Assembly (NCBI GenBank): GCA_035041965.1
Contig: JAPYMA010000467.1
Coordinates: 62,001 to 126,000, forward strand
DNA: 64,000 nt
Source of the DNA: Anisakis pegreffii
Lineage: Eukaryota > Nematoda > Chromadorea > Rhabditida > Anisakidae
Direction of reading: 5' to 3'
Position numbers and translations under genes: made by a program. Shown one piece after another: positions 35,010-49,800 of the stretch. Under the pieces are notes generated by a model. The model saw nothing but the letters and a program-made list of their open reading frames with translations. It was not told the origin of the DNA and ran no database searches. Each line of letters begins with the position of its first letter. Positions within the stretch are counted from its first letter, which is position 1.

Positions 35010-38000
35010 TCAACTCTATCTCCTCAAAAATTACAACAAAACCATTAACTGCTCTCCTCAAAATCATAACCACACGTGAACTCATGAGCACGCACGAATT
35101 CACAATCCATTCTCCACTCAACATGCAAGAGGTCAATGTCTTTCCTTCTTTGCTAAAAAAACGTGATTAATGAAATGAAATCGTAAATTTTTATAAAGAA
35201 TGAAATGGAAAATTCAATAAAATCGAGCGGAAATCGATGGAAATGTGAACAGAAAAGAAATATATAAAGAAGTGAGAGTAATATGGAAATAATGTTCAAT
35301 TTGAAAATTTGTGAAGCGATAGCAAACTTCTGTGTGATACAAATATAGCTTTCATCTTTGTTGTTTTACTCTCTCTTTCCAATACTCTTTCAACATAGCT
35401 CTCAACGTTCCAGCTAAAATTGCTCCTTTTACAATTTTCAGTGCTAATTACAACACAATCGAAATACTGATTATTGTTTTTTTAAATAAATTGTTTGCAA
35501 ATCCCGATTATTCTCTCGATCCCGGGATTAAGATTTGATCCCGGAATTGGAAAGCAGTTTTTAAATATAGAAGCGTGACATGTTCTAAGCATTATTTTTG
35601 AAGCAATGTGTTCATTATTAATCAGAAAGCAGTTTCATTCCCATGAAATTTCGCAGACCTCAGCAACTCCTTCAACTCTCCCGATCAATTAATTTTTTCT
35701 ACCTCAAAAAAGCAATCTCTATAAATCGAAACACGCTCTCATGGCTGACGAACTCATTTTCTACCTTCTGAGAATGAAAAAAGTGGTGTTTGCGACCATA
35801 TTGGCGACTAATGATGTTGCATAAAGGAGCTTTAGTGTCTCATAAGTAATTTCTGATACTGCTTAAGAAAGCATTTGTCGAGTTTCAAAACTGCATCAAT
35901 ATCTTTAATTAACGAATAATGAATGATGACCGCACATCAAATATTAGCAAGCAATTTATACTTCACGATGATTTTTGTGTTTTCTGTTCCAATGAAAATA
36001 CCTCAGTAGAACACGTGATACCCACTTCATAACCCGAATTCACTCCGTTGTATCAGTCACTGAAACAATTTGTTCAGTTGTTGACATACTGCTTATAACC
36101 ACCCCTCGTTTCATATGTCCATCCAAACAATCTTTCTTTTAACTGATCCTATTCCATTTCACTCGCCATTTCAGTTCATCATTTACGTTCTCATCAAACT
36201 TGAGAACAACTCATTTCAAAATTAATTACAAAGGATGTACTAACTAACAACTGCTCTAATATAATAACGTTGTTGAATTCCATGTTTTTGCACTCGTTAA
36301 ATCTGCTAATAATTAAGTGATAGTCAACATCTAGTTCGAACCATTGATATTTAGCTAGTAGGATGATTGAATGACTCGATGTTGTGTTCGTGCTAAACTT
36401 ATAATAATTGACTTTTGATAGTCAGTTGTTCAGAATATTACACTTTATTATTGTATACTTGATGTGAAATGGAATGCTTCATTTGAAAGATTACATGCTT
36501 GCTGGATAGCAATAATCACAGCTAACTACTCACTATTAAACTCAACCAGCTCGAATTCATATCTTTCAAAAATTCTCAGTAATTGTTTGTTACTTCAGCA
36601 AATCATAACTTGCGATTAGTGTTTGCAAAATCCCGACGATTTTTCAATATCATCAGGTCCGATAACTTTTGAAATATAAAAGTATCACGTGTTCAGCACA
36701 TCCTCGTTCATTTATAATTCATTTTGCAAATCATACACACAATAGTATTTTAAACAAAGCATTCACATCAGAAAACAAATACAATTCAGATATAACATCA
36801 AGAATTAAATTTTCTGCAACAATATCTTGACTTTTTCTGTAAATAATTTCAATGTATTAATAATCGTGTATCACAGTTCGTCATGAGATTCAATCATTCG
36901 GGTATTCAAAAGAGGTGTTTGTATTACCGATTAACATCAGATCAAATCAAGAACTGCGAGGCAAGCGTTTAACTGACTGATCACCTCATTGATAGAGAAT
37001 GCTTTCGGTGTTGCCGAAAAAACTAGCCTAAAAGTCAGGACGACATCACTCACCATCCATCTGATTCTTGTCGAGACGACGAACATCACTCACTTTCCAT
37101 TCATTCAATTCCTTCTCTCATTTCCAAATTTCATTCAAATCTCAAATTCATGGAACAAAACATTATTGATTAATCTGATGTGTCGAATCAGTTAAGGTAG
37201 GGTGCAACAGTTAAAGTAGAACAGCGCAGTAGCAATCACATTAAATATTCATGCATTTTCACGATAATCATTAGGCTCGCCTCAGTCGTCACCTATTACA
37301 CGTAAATAAACATTTTATGCATATATTTATATGTTCACTAAAAGATAACTCCTTGGCTGCTTCAGTCGTTAATCCAGTTTGCATTAAGTTCACTCACTAC
37401 TTTTCAAGATAACACAGAAGCTGAATATGCTGCATGATGAGCTAGCAAGAAAAAGAATAAAAAGAAGAACTCACAACCAAGCAACAATATCTCACTCAAG
37501 TCCTTTTCCAATATTCCTCGTCACATCGATAAATTTTTCCCCAATGCAAAGCATCGAATCCAAACTTTTGCCATCCATCGATTCACTCTAGCAATAATAA
37601 ACTCCTCTCTCAGAATGCACATCGCTCAATATTAAGTAATCAAGCGCACATTCGTTCATACTTCGTTGTGTGTAACTTGTAATCCGAATCACTCACAAAC
37701 AAGAACTAACTGATTGCAGTCCTAAAATAAATGTCCTCGTGGCAATAAGAAGTTGGTGTATCGATGAATTAACGAGTTCGTTTCAATGGAACGTAATAGT
37801 TATAATGACACCATTAAGAATGTTACAATAATAATGAATGTTGATCAGAAAAAAATCACATGCAAACAAACAAACACTCCGTACATACTTTGCAGAAGGC
37901 GAATGCTTGAGGTGAGGTGCAGCATTGCAACGTGATATTTCTATATGTAAATTGCTGGTGTTCAATCAATTAACTGTTGCAACTCGAGTTACTATTGATT

Positions 38001-40475
38001 GGTGCTTACGACTGACAAATGACCTCTCCAGTTGATATCATCCCAAATGAATATCATCTCTCAATTTCTCCAATTGATTCCCAAATGAAACTTATCTAAA
38101 TCGCCTAAGGTGATCTGCCATTTCATAAACACAACACACTTTCACATCGCTTTGCAACAGTGTCATAACATCAAGTTTCTTCTAAAAACTTGATTCAAAA
38201 TCTTCAGTCTGTTCAAACTCAGTAACTCGATCCAATCTGTATTCAGTACCGCTGAAGTCTGTACATGCAGTGGGTTGACCTTCTTGCAAACGAATTTTAA
38301 TCAGTGTCCATTAAGCAGAATGCATAATGCTAACCACATTTGCGATGTTAAAACAACATGACAAAATGAACTGAGCAATAAAGAAATAAAGAACAACAGT
38401 GCTACCTCCCGCCCATCAGTTCATCCATCAACATCCACATCCACTATCTAACCTTCCACAAACCCCTCTATCCATGTCCATCTCATCATCAAATCGAGAT
38501 CACAACCGCGTTGCATTCATTTACTTATCTTCCTTTATGCATCTGAACCACATCAAATATCAAACTTCATCCATTTCCATTCCTCACCTAACTGCTACAA
38601 CACCGCACCCATCCATCCACGTTTCACTGCCTCTAGCGAAATACCATCTTACCTTATAACAACAACAATAAACCCTGCTTTGTGCCACCATCGCAGTACG
38701 CTTCTAACGCTAACCTCTAAACTCTCGTTGATATTCCGCCACCTAAGCATCGGTACGGGTGGATGAGTGGATCAAGAATGTCTCACCTAAACTCAACTGT
38801 TCGTTTCCGTTAGATGATAAACCTATGGGTAAGTATATCAATAAAATATATTTGATATGAAACCATATTTTCGAAATGACAACAAATCAAATGAAAATGA
38901 TAAGACGTATTCACAAAGATTGGTGTTGAAGAGGATGTTTGGATGCACTCGCCAGCAGCAGCACATCTATTCACTCATCCAACCTGTCTATCTTTTTCAT
39001 TGAGTTTTGACTCGATCATTAAACCGTTCTTTATTATGTGCTATGATGAGATGCGATTATTGGCTATGTATTTTACATTTATTGAACTTATCCAATAATG
39101 AATATAAAAAAGAACTGGTCCACATTGGATTCCAAATATGACTATGAAATCAACTTTATCTCTGATTCAGTTCGAAGTCAGTATTCCAATGGAGCTTATT
39201 GTCCGAGTGTACGAAATAACGATGGCTACTTGATATTATGCCATGTGATCGACTGTTCATCAATATGATCACTCGATCGCAATTAAATTTTTTGAACAGC
39301 TAGGCAAGTTCGGGGAGAGCCAGCCTCTGCCACCAGTTGATTTCTCTAGTAATTATGAAACAAAAGAGAAGACACGACGTAAAATAGTAATAATTAGTGT
39401 TAACACAAACAAAAAACAAAAGATGGAAAATAGAAGAGTAAATAAATGATATGAGAATGAGATTGATGGTGATCGTTGATATTATCATTTGACATGCGAT
39501 ACAAAACGTACATTCGCTTCGATTTCGAAATTTTTGTTTATTTGTCAGGTTTTGAATTAAATTATTACTCTCATCCATTCATATTCACCTCAAATTATAT
39601 TAAGCAAGCGCTAAGGGCATGCCCGATAACACAATTCCAATCTTTCGAATACATCCACCAAAACACTATCATTCATCAGAAAATGTTTACGATTACCATC
39701 CATAGGTACTAATGATCGCTATTATCATTGTTATTCCATGTTCAGTCGCTGTATTAAACATTTATTAATAAATGTGACCAATCAATCATATTAATCAAGA
39801 GTTATCACCACACAGTTATTATTACCATTCTCGACAATCACGACCTCTGCACATACCTCTGCAAATAAATTAAATGTATTCAAGTGATTAATCCGAACGA
39901 CAATAAAATTGCAATGAACGACTATCAGCTCTATTGCTTGCGCCCCAACGTTAATTACATTATATAAATTGTTCGATCGAACAGCTTCGTGCATATTGTA
40001 AGTCGATTCATAAACAATAAACTGATTCCGATGCACCTTCGCTGCATATAATTCGTTTCATTACTCACCTCCCGAATTGTAATATCTGTGATCTATTGAT
40101 TATTCATCGGAACACGACCAGTAACAATGACGCGTTGCAATGCTATCTTTATGTCCCACATCTTCTTCATTGAATCTTCATCCACTTTATTAACATCATC
40201 AACTCCTCGCTCTTTCATTATTAGTTAAAAAGCCAACTCCAACTGATAACTACCCTAAAGATTTACTTGACTACTGTCAACTGCTGCTTGGATTTTCTCC
40301 CTGCGTATTTCTTGCGCCGAACTCTGAATAGATTCATTCTCTAATCGCTCATCATAATCTATCTCGAGGTCAGTCTTTTTAAAAGTCATCATCGAGCCAT
40401 ACTCGTTCTGCCAACATCGTAATTCCAGTAAAACACTCCATCAAATGTTCTAGCCAGACTTCGGATCCAAGCTAG
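35010..40475. other. Gene-poor stretch between cobQ and CAP
   Basis: About 5.5 kb with no convincing exon or RNA gene. Frames of 60-90 codons here are low in complexity. It probably contains the upstream region of CAP on the plus strand and the cobQ promoter. Two diverged copies of a short dispersed repeat lie at about 35492-35590 and 36621-36700. Confidence 0.5.
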
Positions 40476-40802
40476 ATGTCCTCCTACCTGCGACGTGCTA
40501 TAAATTGTTGTTTCTGTGCGAAACAACGTCGTAATCGCACCTCATCATGTGATGATAGTGATGACAATGAATACGATGTTAAGACTGCTATTGTTCCATC
40601 ACCACACGTCTGTTCTACCACATCCAATAACAAACCCTATTCGAGCACAACCTCACCCGCACCACGCATTCAACGACCATTCAATTGGCAGTTGGATTTG
40701 AGCACCATTTTCTCTGAATCACTCGAATTCCAAGATGAGCAGCAACCTGAGATGCCAAGTAATGCTAATGCAACTGCAAACAATAATGATTATGAGCACA
40801 AC
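40476..40802 (+). CDS. Distal first exon of CAP, Cys-rich N-terminal extension
   Basis: This exon opens with ATG and codes 109 residues to a GTAAGT donor in phase 0, matching the acceptor at 42448. The start, [19 protein letters not shown], clusters three cysteines beside basic residues, like a palmitoylated membrane anchor. The rest is Ser/Asn-rich and disordered. No standard CAP has such an extension, so it could also belong to an unrelated short transcript. Nothing else in 35-42 kb offers an alternative. Confidence 0.55.
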
Positions 40803-43800
40803 GTAAGTTTTTTTCAATTTGCACAGCTTTTTCGCATTTATTTTGTTGATATTCCTGCTTATCTTTTCATTTCGGCATCCCTTTCATTGGTCGACCCCAG
40901 AATGCATTTGCACTTTATTTCATCGAGAGAATATTTGGTGAATGATCGTTTCCATTCTCTTACGCTTAATTTCTGCGGATTCCCACTACCCTTTCGCTTT
41001 CCTATTATATTATGCCTTTCCTCATTCACTTCAATGATTCATATTTTACCACTTCCTTGAATTGCATTCCTAACGCATCTCGAAAGGATTTCTATAAGAC
41101 GACTTGCCACGAAGCCATCGCTGAGTTCGAGTCGTATTCCTACATAATGGCCGTAAATCTATAGACTTGTCCAAAGACTATCATCGTCTGTCGTATCCAA
41201 AGAATGCATGACTAAAACATCTGGATGCATAATGCCCCGAATACATCCGCATTCGGATGAATCCCTCTATTCGTATGTCTTCACTCGTTTCCTTCCTTCA
41301 TTCTCGTCAACATTCGTATTCTCTTCCTCCATTGCCACTCGCTCGCGTGCCTCCCTCCTCTTTTGCCAAGATAAAGTGATGCGTTATTCACAACGCTGAT
41401 GAGTAATCTTATATCGAACAAATGCTTGTTACAAATCTGTGATTGCTGTTCTATCGAATGATTATTCATTTTGTTTTCCGCATTCATTTACTTATAAAAC
41501 GGACATTTGCTTCCATACATTTGCCGAGTGTTGAATATTTTAAACCACTTTATTCGATCTTCACTTCCCATTAAAATTTCATCGTTTCCATTGGAAGTTT
41601 CACAGTATTCAACAGTAGAAGTGAATTTTCGTCCTCCAACGTTGTCTAAGTCCATGCCAATCTTTACGAATTCACTGGGATATCCTCCGGATAAAAATAG
41701 GCTAAGTCTAGTCATCAGAAGTCTTTTATTAAGCTTGTTGAACTATTTGTTCGTTGAAAATGCAATTTTCAGTTCATTTTCACGTAATCAAGCAATGTAT
41801 TGTATAAACATTTCAAATTTTCGTTCGATTTTTCGGTATTCATTTCATTCTTTCCGAAATAAGAACGAAGTGGAGTCGAGTGTGATTCATTCATGCATTG
41901 TTGCCGGTGACGTTGATATGATATTGCTGTGTGCATATCAACGCGCATTCAAAACAACTAATGTTCTGGTCAACAATAACCGTCTCATGAAGTTGTTATC
42001 AATTTATGTTCAGTAAATGGTTGCGACGTATTTTATTGTTTCCTTTCATTCGTTGATTAAGCTTGCATGCTTTGTGTGTTGTTGAATGGATTGATCCTTT
42101 ACGGTTGCTCTTTCATTCCAATTCATTTTAACGTTTAATCTTCGTTATAATTAAGATTGCTTACGGTATTGATGCTCTTAGGTATTCCTTGAAATTCAGT
42201 CGTGTTTCTGTTTCAATTTTCGTTCTCAGAATTAACCAAACTGTCAACCTCATCAGTTTTTACGAATCGTATCAAACTTTTTCTGTCTATTATATTTATG
42301 AAACGGTCTCAATTTAGCCAAAATTTGATATTTATTTTGAAACTGATTAGGAATTTTAGTTTGTGAGAGATTCCATGTGTGCCACACGTAGATCTTATCA
42401 TAAATGAGATTCTAAAATCCACTTGAATGACCTATTAATAATTGCAGGTTTTCCAAACCCATCAACCCGCGCTATTGTTACCACCTTTACAAATGAGTGC
42501 GCCATCAGCCGATTTGGAACGATTTCTGCAGAGGTTGGAGTTGGTCACGACTCGACTCGAGGCAATCAGTGCTCAGAAACCGACACTTGCACCGAAACCT
42601 GGCAGTAAGGGCGCATCACCACCTGCTCAGAATGGTTGGTGAATTAGAAGGAAAAGCATAGGAAAGGGGTGGGAGAGGGTAAGGTGGGAAATGTGGTGAA
42701 TGAGGATTAGGGAAACGAAAGGGAAGATTCGAGTAGGGCTGAATTGCGGGATTTCAAGAAGGGATGTTTGTTTCGGGTCGAACATGAATAGGATGCTCAG
42801 CGAAACCTACTTTTCTTATAGAAGCTGTGAGAAGAACTGCAAATGAACTCTTCAGATGCATAAGGTAAAGGTGTTTGTTAAAACTGATCTCATCCCGACT
42901 AATCTCAACACCTCTATAAATGCTGAAACGTCATGCATAATTTCTTCTCAATATTCCATCTATCACATTGAACCAATCACATAGGTGCATCCATCCACAA
43001 CGATAATACCACCTCAAAACTGAGCAGTTTATATTAAATGCAACGCGCAAGGTGCTTATATCCGCTCTATACGCAGCCTCTCATCACTTATCTTCTACCA
43101 TATCACAGCCCAAGTCGTTATTTGTTATCTTATTTTCATTGCATCCGTTCTTTTCGTTGTTCAAATTTCGACATGAATAAAACGGAGTTACATCTCTTAT
43201 TTGTTCTTATTCATTTGTCCACAATTTGGTTACCGAATAATGCTGTCCGTCGCATCTTGATAGATGCATCAATTTCTACACATTACTAGCTCATTTGCAA
43301 TTAAATTTACTTCCTTAACCAATTTCTGCTTGTCCACATATTCCCAATCTGCCAGCGATATGTACTTGTTGATTTAGTGCACAGTTTCGTTGCAGTCAGG
43401 TGCAGTTAGGTCTTGCTTCATTTGCTGGTGGTTCAGCCGATCGATACGAAGCCAGTAGCTATCATATCGTGATATTTAAGCTGATGATTATTACCAGATG
43501 TGCTACTTATTATTTTTACATCTGATATCAATTCAAATTAATCACTGAACTGATTTATGTGATGATTGATACGTAGGTTCGTACATATATTACTTGAGGG
43601 TGTTACAGCTGTAGCATTAACAACAAGAATTTGTGTTCGTATCGGAAAGATGAGATGAAAGACTGCTTTAAAATGAAGCAGAAGGTTTAGTGAATTGAAT
43701 GTGTTCTAGCACATGGTTACTTTAACAAACGGTTTAGCATCTTTCGAGAAGGATGAAGAAAAGAGATACGACAAACTGTATGTAGCCGATAGGAGCTGAG

Positions 43801-46800
43801 GAGAAAGCTTAGGCTAAATGTTGTAGGTGTATATCTATGCGGTATGATGCATACAAGCAACAATATCTCTGCACATATATTATCCACATATATCACCCAA
43901 ATATCCACATTAACCACATCCCTGCTAAGACTACTTCAACAAGGCACTAATGTTATTCAGAGAGAAGTAAAGAAGCAGATATAAGCTGAGCTTTACCTCA
44001 TTCCTATACAATACTTCAGTTTCAAAGCAGTCTTTCTCTCTAACTCCTGGAAAACTAGTAGTACCGTTATCAGTATCACATCCACTTGATTTTGTATAGC
44101 ATTCAATCTATCTTTCTTACTGCATTACTTCATTGTAAACCCAACTCACCCCAAACCTTCATGCTTTGATTTCACTCCTTCAATTCACCTCAGATCTATC
44201 TTACTATTACACTTCTCTTTCAGTCCTCGATTAGTGGATCCCACTCTACCAAGGCCAGTGCTATTGCTCTTGATCTACTCATAGTTCTGATATAATAGTA
44301 TTGACAATTGAATGTTAGTTATAGTTACCGTAATATCCTGATGGCTTCGTAGTCATATGCATCAGAAATTAATGCTTTGATGCTCAAGGTTGTTATCTGT
44401 TCTTCATAGTTTATGTCTATCCAGAATATAGTATACTTGGTCTTAGAGGTATTTTCGCAGTCGGTTCAGCTTAACCTTTTTTTGCAAACTGAGGAAAGCG
44501 GTAGCTGAGATGAAAGGATTACAATCTGCATCAAAAAACTAGCCATTGAAATCAATTGTTCATTTTTGTAAATTGAACTTTCAATAAGTTCAGAAAGTAT
44601 TTATGGGTTGATCATTATGAAATGTTTTAAGAAATTCCCTGGGTTTGTTGCGCTGAAGTGTTTTGCGCTAGGGTGAGGGTGATAGATATGTATACTCGAT
44701 GAAGATAAATAGACGAATAAATGATTGCAGTTCGCATAAGGATGTGGTTATATGATATTGTAGTTCAGTTGATGACTTCGTTATTCATATTGCTAACGAC
44801 TCATCTTTTGCAAATCCAGAACGAACGTTACAACTTTCGAGACTTAATTTCATCTCGTATTTTGCATTGTCGTTGAATATAGCTTTTGTAAAGTGATCGT
44901 AAAAAATATTCATTCGTTTGCAAAATCATAAAAATTCGAGATGCTTCAATTCTTCTTTTAGTTCACTTTCTCGAAGGATTATTTCAATGATTCGTTCTGT
45001 TCACTTCAAAATAAATTGAAGTTCGTTTCTTAACTGCGGCTGAATGCTGCTCTCAACCTGCCATCTACAGATTTATTTTGTCGATTTTGTTGCAAACAAA
45101 CTTCATTCATTCTTTACCAACAGTAGTTTATGAGAGGCTTTGTTCAGTTATGTGTTCGAATCAAGTTAGATAGTTTGGATCTGGTTCGTTATATTAATAG
45201 TAGCAGTTGCAATGTTTGTCGTAGGCTTCATTTTGCAAAAATGGAGACTCGGATTGCTACTTGTTATATTGAGTGAATTGCTGTTTACCTTCACTTCCAG
45301 ATAATTTCACTAACCTATCCACTCATCGAGTCAGTGCGAAAAGATACGAATTTTGCAAAAGTTTTGTTGTATGATGCTGAAAATAATGATCAAGTATATA
45401 CATTTAAGAATAATTCTGAATCTGCTTTCAAGGTGTGAACTTTTTTTCCTCCGATCCTAGATTTCGATCTTAAGTTTTTGAATTTGTAATCCTAAGCCCT
45501 CTAGTGAAAATTGCTTGACGGGATCAGTCAAGAAAGTTTATGGATGGACTTGACAGTTCAAAAACTTAAGATCGTTAGTGTCAGGTTGGAGTTTTTTTTA
45601 GGTTGTTTCGTTCGAGTTCAAGATGAGGAACTGTTGCGGATATCGCATACGAAGATGTGTGCATGATATATAATAACAGTTTGCATTTGCGTGCTTTTTA
45701 GACGGAAGCGGAAAGATGTGTTCAGATTGTTCGAAAGAGTGATGGGAGGTGCTGATCAATTAAAGCGATGAATCAGTTAATCAGGAATAACAAGTGTTAA
45801 TACTTAATGTGCCACAAAGAACCAAACCACAATACTTGATATTCCACTCAAAGTTTTAGTGAACCATACTGATTATGATGATATCGAATCGATAAGTGTA
45901 GTTTATGAACATATTTCAACGTTTGTCAGTCCGATCTAATGCAATTCGATGAAACGAATTCAAACAAAACGGAATAATGATTTTGGAGAAGGATTCACAT
46001 TCCAGAACAATATTTCAGTCAGATTTTTCATCAGCTGTTCATTCACTTCTTATAATGCAGCTGTTGGCCATTTGTAATTCCATTCGCCATATTCTCATCC
46101 TTATTCCACGAATTCTTGTTATATGACGATGGTTGAAGCAAGTTTTGGCTATTCTCAAAATGTTAGTGTTTAAAGACTAGAGGTGATCAATTTTATGGGA
46201 GAAATAATTACAAGTACATATATAAAGTGATCTCCGTCTTCATATTTGCATGATCAGGGCATTTCATGTGGGTATTTCACCGCATCTTGATATTGGCATA
46301 AGTCTATCACAGAGAGTCCAGTCCCTCAGATTGATCACCTCTCCATTTAGTGAAGAAAGAAGAAAGTTTGGGGCTTATATTGAACCGAAACATAATCAAA
46401 CAATAAAAAACTTTGAACTAAGTTAGGTCTGGTTTTGCTTTTGTTTATTTGTGTATCTTTATTTGCTTATCAATTGAGTTTGAAAAGCTTACTGGAGACT
46501 GACGTTTGGAGATTAGATAAAAGATGATTGGCATCATCATCCATTTTGCTATCGGGCACGACCGCTATCCTGCATCATGTGTTATGAGCAGTGCTTTTAC
46601 AGTTATAGATTGTTGGTTGTTAGGAAGTATTGTTATCCTGAGAGCGGTAACAGAGATATCTGCTCGATTGAGCTGAGTTGTGCTTCACCAGTCAGATATT
46701 GTTTAATGCCATATTGCAGTAGACTTAAACTTAGGCTTAGGCTCAGTTTTATATTGCTGTTAAAGTTAAGTAGTAAACGAAAGTGAAGAAAACTACTTGA

Positions 46801-49800
46801 TGGTGAGCCGAAGTGTAGTTGTGGTGTTGCTAGTTCCTACTGGTTGTTGTTAGTGGGTTGTGGAATTAAAAGTTGAATTTGTTGAATGTAGAACGGAGGT
46901 GACTGGTAATAAACAACGAACGATGCTCAAAAAGAGTGATGAAGTGAACACGAGAGGAGTTTCAGTAGCGAAAGAAGTTAGCTGTAGAATATCAGCTCAT
47001 CATTCATCTCATCATTTGTTCAGTTATTTGTCCATTCGTTTATCATCACTACCATTGAAAACTTGACTGTGTTAATCTCTCGACTCATCGCTTTCTGTCG
47101 TTCAGGGTCATAATCAAGTAAAATTATAGATTCGAATGATGTCCACTTTATAATCATCATCGTCATCGCAAAAAATAAAAATAAATTTAATTCGACAACT
47201 ATTAAATCGTTCAACTGCATTGCATCCATCTGTCTCCTTTATTAATCATTTCGATACGATTATATTGATCTGTACGCACGTATCTGATACCTTAGGGGTT
47301 ATGTACTAAGAATCGAAGAACTCTTGCTCATCATCAATGCAAATGATGGCGTATTGATTCATCAGTGGTCATCTTGCTACCACTCTTCAGAAATCAAGAA
47401 TCAGGATTTATCATTGCACTAAGTGATTATATTCACCCACGATGTATTTCACCACCCCAAAGCCTTACGGGCAGCAATCTACGGCATATCGCACAGTGAG
47501 TGGCACTGTACCAGCACGACCCGCGAGCAGCATGGCTGTTTTGATAACGCCAGCTTCTGAGAGGAATTTAGAAGATTCTTCCATACATGATAGTAATAAT
47601 CAGTCATCAAGAGTTGATCCTGCAAATCCTTCCAAACAATCCTCATTATCGTCAGCATTCAAAAAAGTCACTGTCACAGCACCTCCTCACCGAATCGGTA
47701 CTGAACGTTGGATGCAAACCGGAATGCCGCAGAAAGGACGTTGGAATAGTTCAGTAGCTGTTTTTGATACGCCACAGAGTAATGAACCTCCAAGGGAGTT
47801 CGGTATTAATGCGAGACCGAAAGCATATTCCTCATTTCGTGACAGCAGCATTAAGAGCAGTGATAATAACAGGTTCCAGCAGTATCAGCAGCCAAACAAC
47901 ACCGAAATAGTCAACACAAGACCAGTGCCAATTCAGGTCGATTCTCAACGGACACAGCCAAATCAGTCTGCGCTCGGCATTGGAAGAAATATTCCAGTTC
48001 GGTATGAAGGAGTCACGGCTACCGTGCCATCGTCACTAAGTAGCTCCACTTATGGAGCTCCACATGACGGATTCCATACTACGATCCATCGTTATGCATC
48101 GGATCCACGTCGTCCCAGTTCTGCCGTACCATTCACTGAATACAGCTCATCGCAGATGACTGCTCCGTTCACATCAGAAACCGAGTCTCGTCAGTTCGAA
48201 GAACGATCTGTTAATAGTGGGAATGGAACCGTGCGTCAACAACACGCATCTGAAATCCCGGTCAATTTCGATCGAGTTCAAACCTTTCCGAATCGACCTG
48301 CGAAACAACCATCCGAACGACATAATTATACGAGTCTTCACCGAGTTTCCTCACTGCGCCCACCTTTTTTCCAAAGACGCACCACATCCGAGGCGGATGT
48401 TTTCAGTAGTCCTGCATCATTCATTCCACCATCTCCTGCTCAAACTCCCCTCTCTTCTACCGGGGATCACTCGAATGAACCTTCGACCAATGCTATGGTG
48501 AATGTGGCTCGTAACGTGCGTGAAGAGCTGGAACAAGATCCGAAGTTTCGTCAACGTGCCGAATCGACCGGTGAGAAGGGTGCATCGCCTCGCCGTTCAA
48601 ACCTGACTCAATCTCAGTCTTTTCATGCCCCAAAACAATCACCATCTTTGATTCAGATGGAGAATTATTTGTCCTACCAGCAACGTCATCAAAGTGAGAT
48701 GGATCTGAATCGCACATCAACAATATCCCCTGCTACCAATCAGTTAAATTATCAGCAGATATTTAGTCCTGATATTGTTCGCAATATGTTCACTGGTGGA
48801 TATTCACAACCTCACTCTCAAACCTCGAGTGAATCTAACCAGAGTGTGCCCTTCGAAGCGCAACAATCCCAACCCAGAATACCTTTCCGCTCACCAAATG
48901 CGTCACAGGATCAACCAACAACCCTCCAATCATCCGCATCCGATTCAGTGTACCGTAACGTCCCAATAAGAACCCAGCATGAACCGGTCAAGTCGTCGTT
49001 ACGTGAACAACCGCATGTTGTCATGAATGGTTCTTTCCAGCGTCAGACCCTTTCCCATGGTTCAGCCGTTGTCCCAATACCACCACCGAAACCTCAGTTG
49101 TATGCTATCTCTCCAGTAGTAACAACAACAACGACCACAAATAACGACCGTTATAGCACTGCCACCAATGCGACTAACAGATATGTAACTAATATTGATA
49201 TAAATGCTAATAACGCCATCAATGATAACAATCAATATAACACTAGCAATATTCACAATAACGAGTTTCATGGTACGAACACTATTCGAGTGAAAACTGT
49301 TGCAGCAAATGGTTTTGAGGGGAAGGATAATCAGAAGGCGACATGTGCAGTGAGCAAAGATGCTCCTGCAGATGAGAAGGTGAAAAGTGCATCAAATGCG
49401 TCCGGTGGAGTGATACCTGAACGAGCCGTATTCATAACTCGACCTCGAGCGTTGAGAATCTCTTTTGATGATGAAGGTGCTTCAGCGGTTCATTCAACAC
49501 ATGTATCTATAACTACCACTCCCACTGGTATCCTTCAAAAAACAACTTGTAATAATAACGCCACCAAAAACGGTAATAACGATGATAATTCTTCATATTC
49601 TGTTCCTGATTCCACTTCTGCTGCTATTAAACCACAAAAACGGGTCGTTTTCCAATGTGATCGTGATCGAGAACAGTCTTCGCAAATTGCAGCTAGCGAA
49701 GCAGGAGTGTTGACTTCTGATGCCTCTGCTTCATACACCGCTTCCCAAAGCGTTTTATCCTCAGGTAAGAGAATATCGCATCCGAGTAAATGGAGGAGCC

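Noticed and set aside
38399..38659. Pro/His-rich open frame
   Set aside because: Low-complexity C/A/T-rich stretch without splice partners or homology.
41507..42016. 169-codon plus-strand open frame
   Set aside because: No start context, no domain, hydrophobic low-quality composition, and it sits within a CAP intron.
46731..46742. Two TTAGGC units, the nematode telomere repeat
   Set aside because: Only two units; expected often enough by chance in AT-rich DNA to carry no weight.
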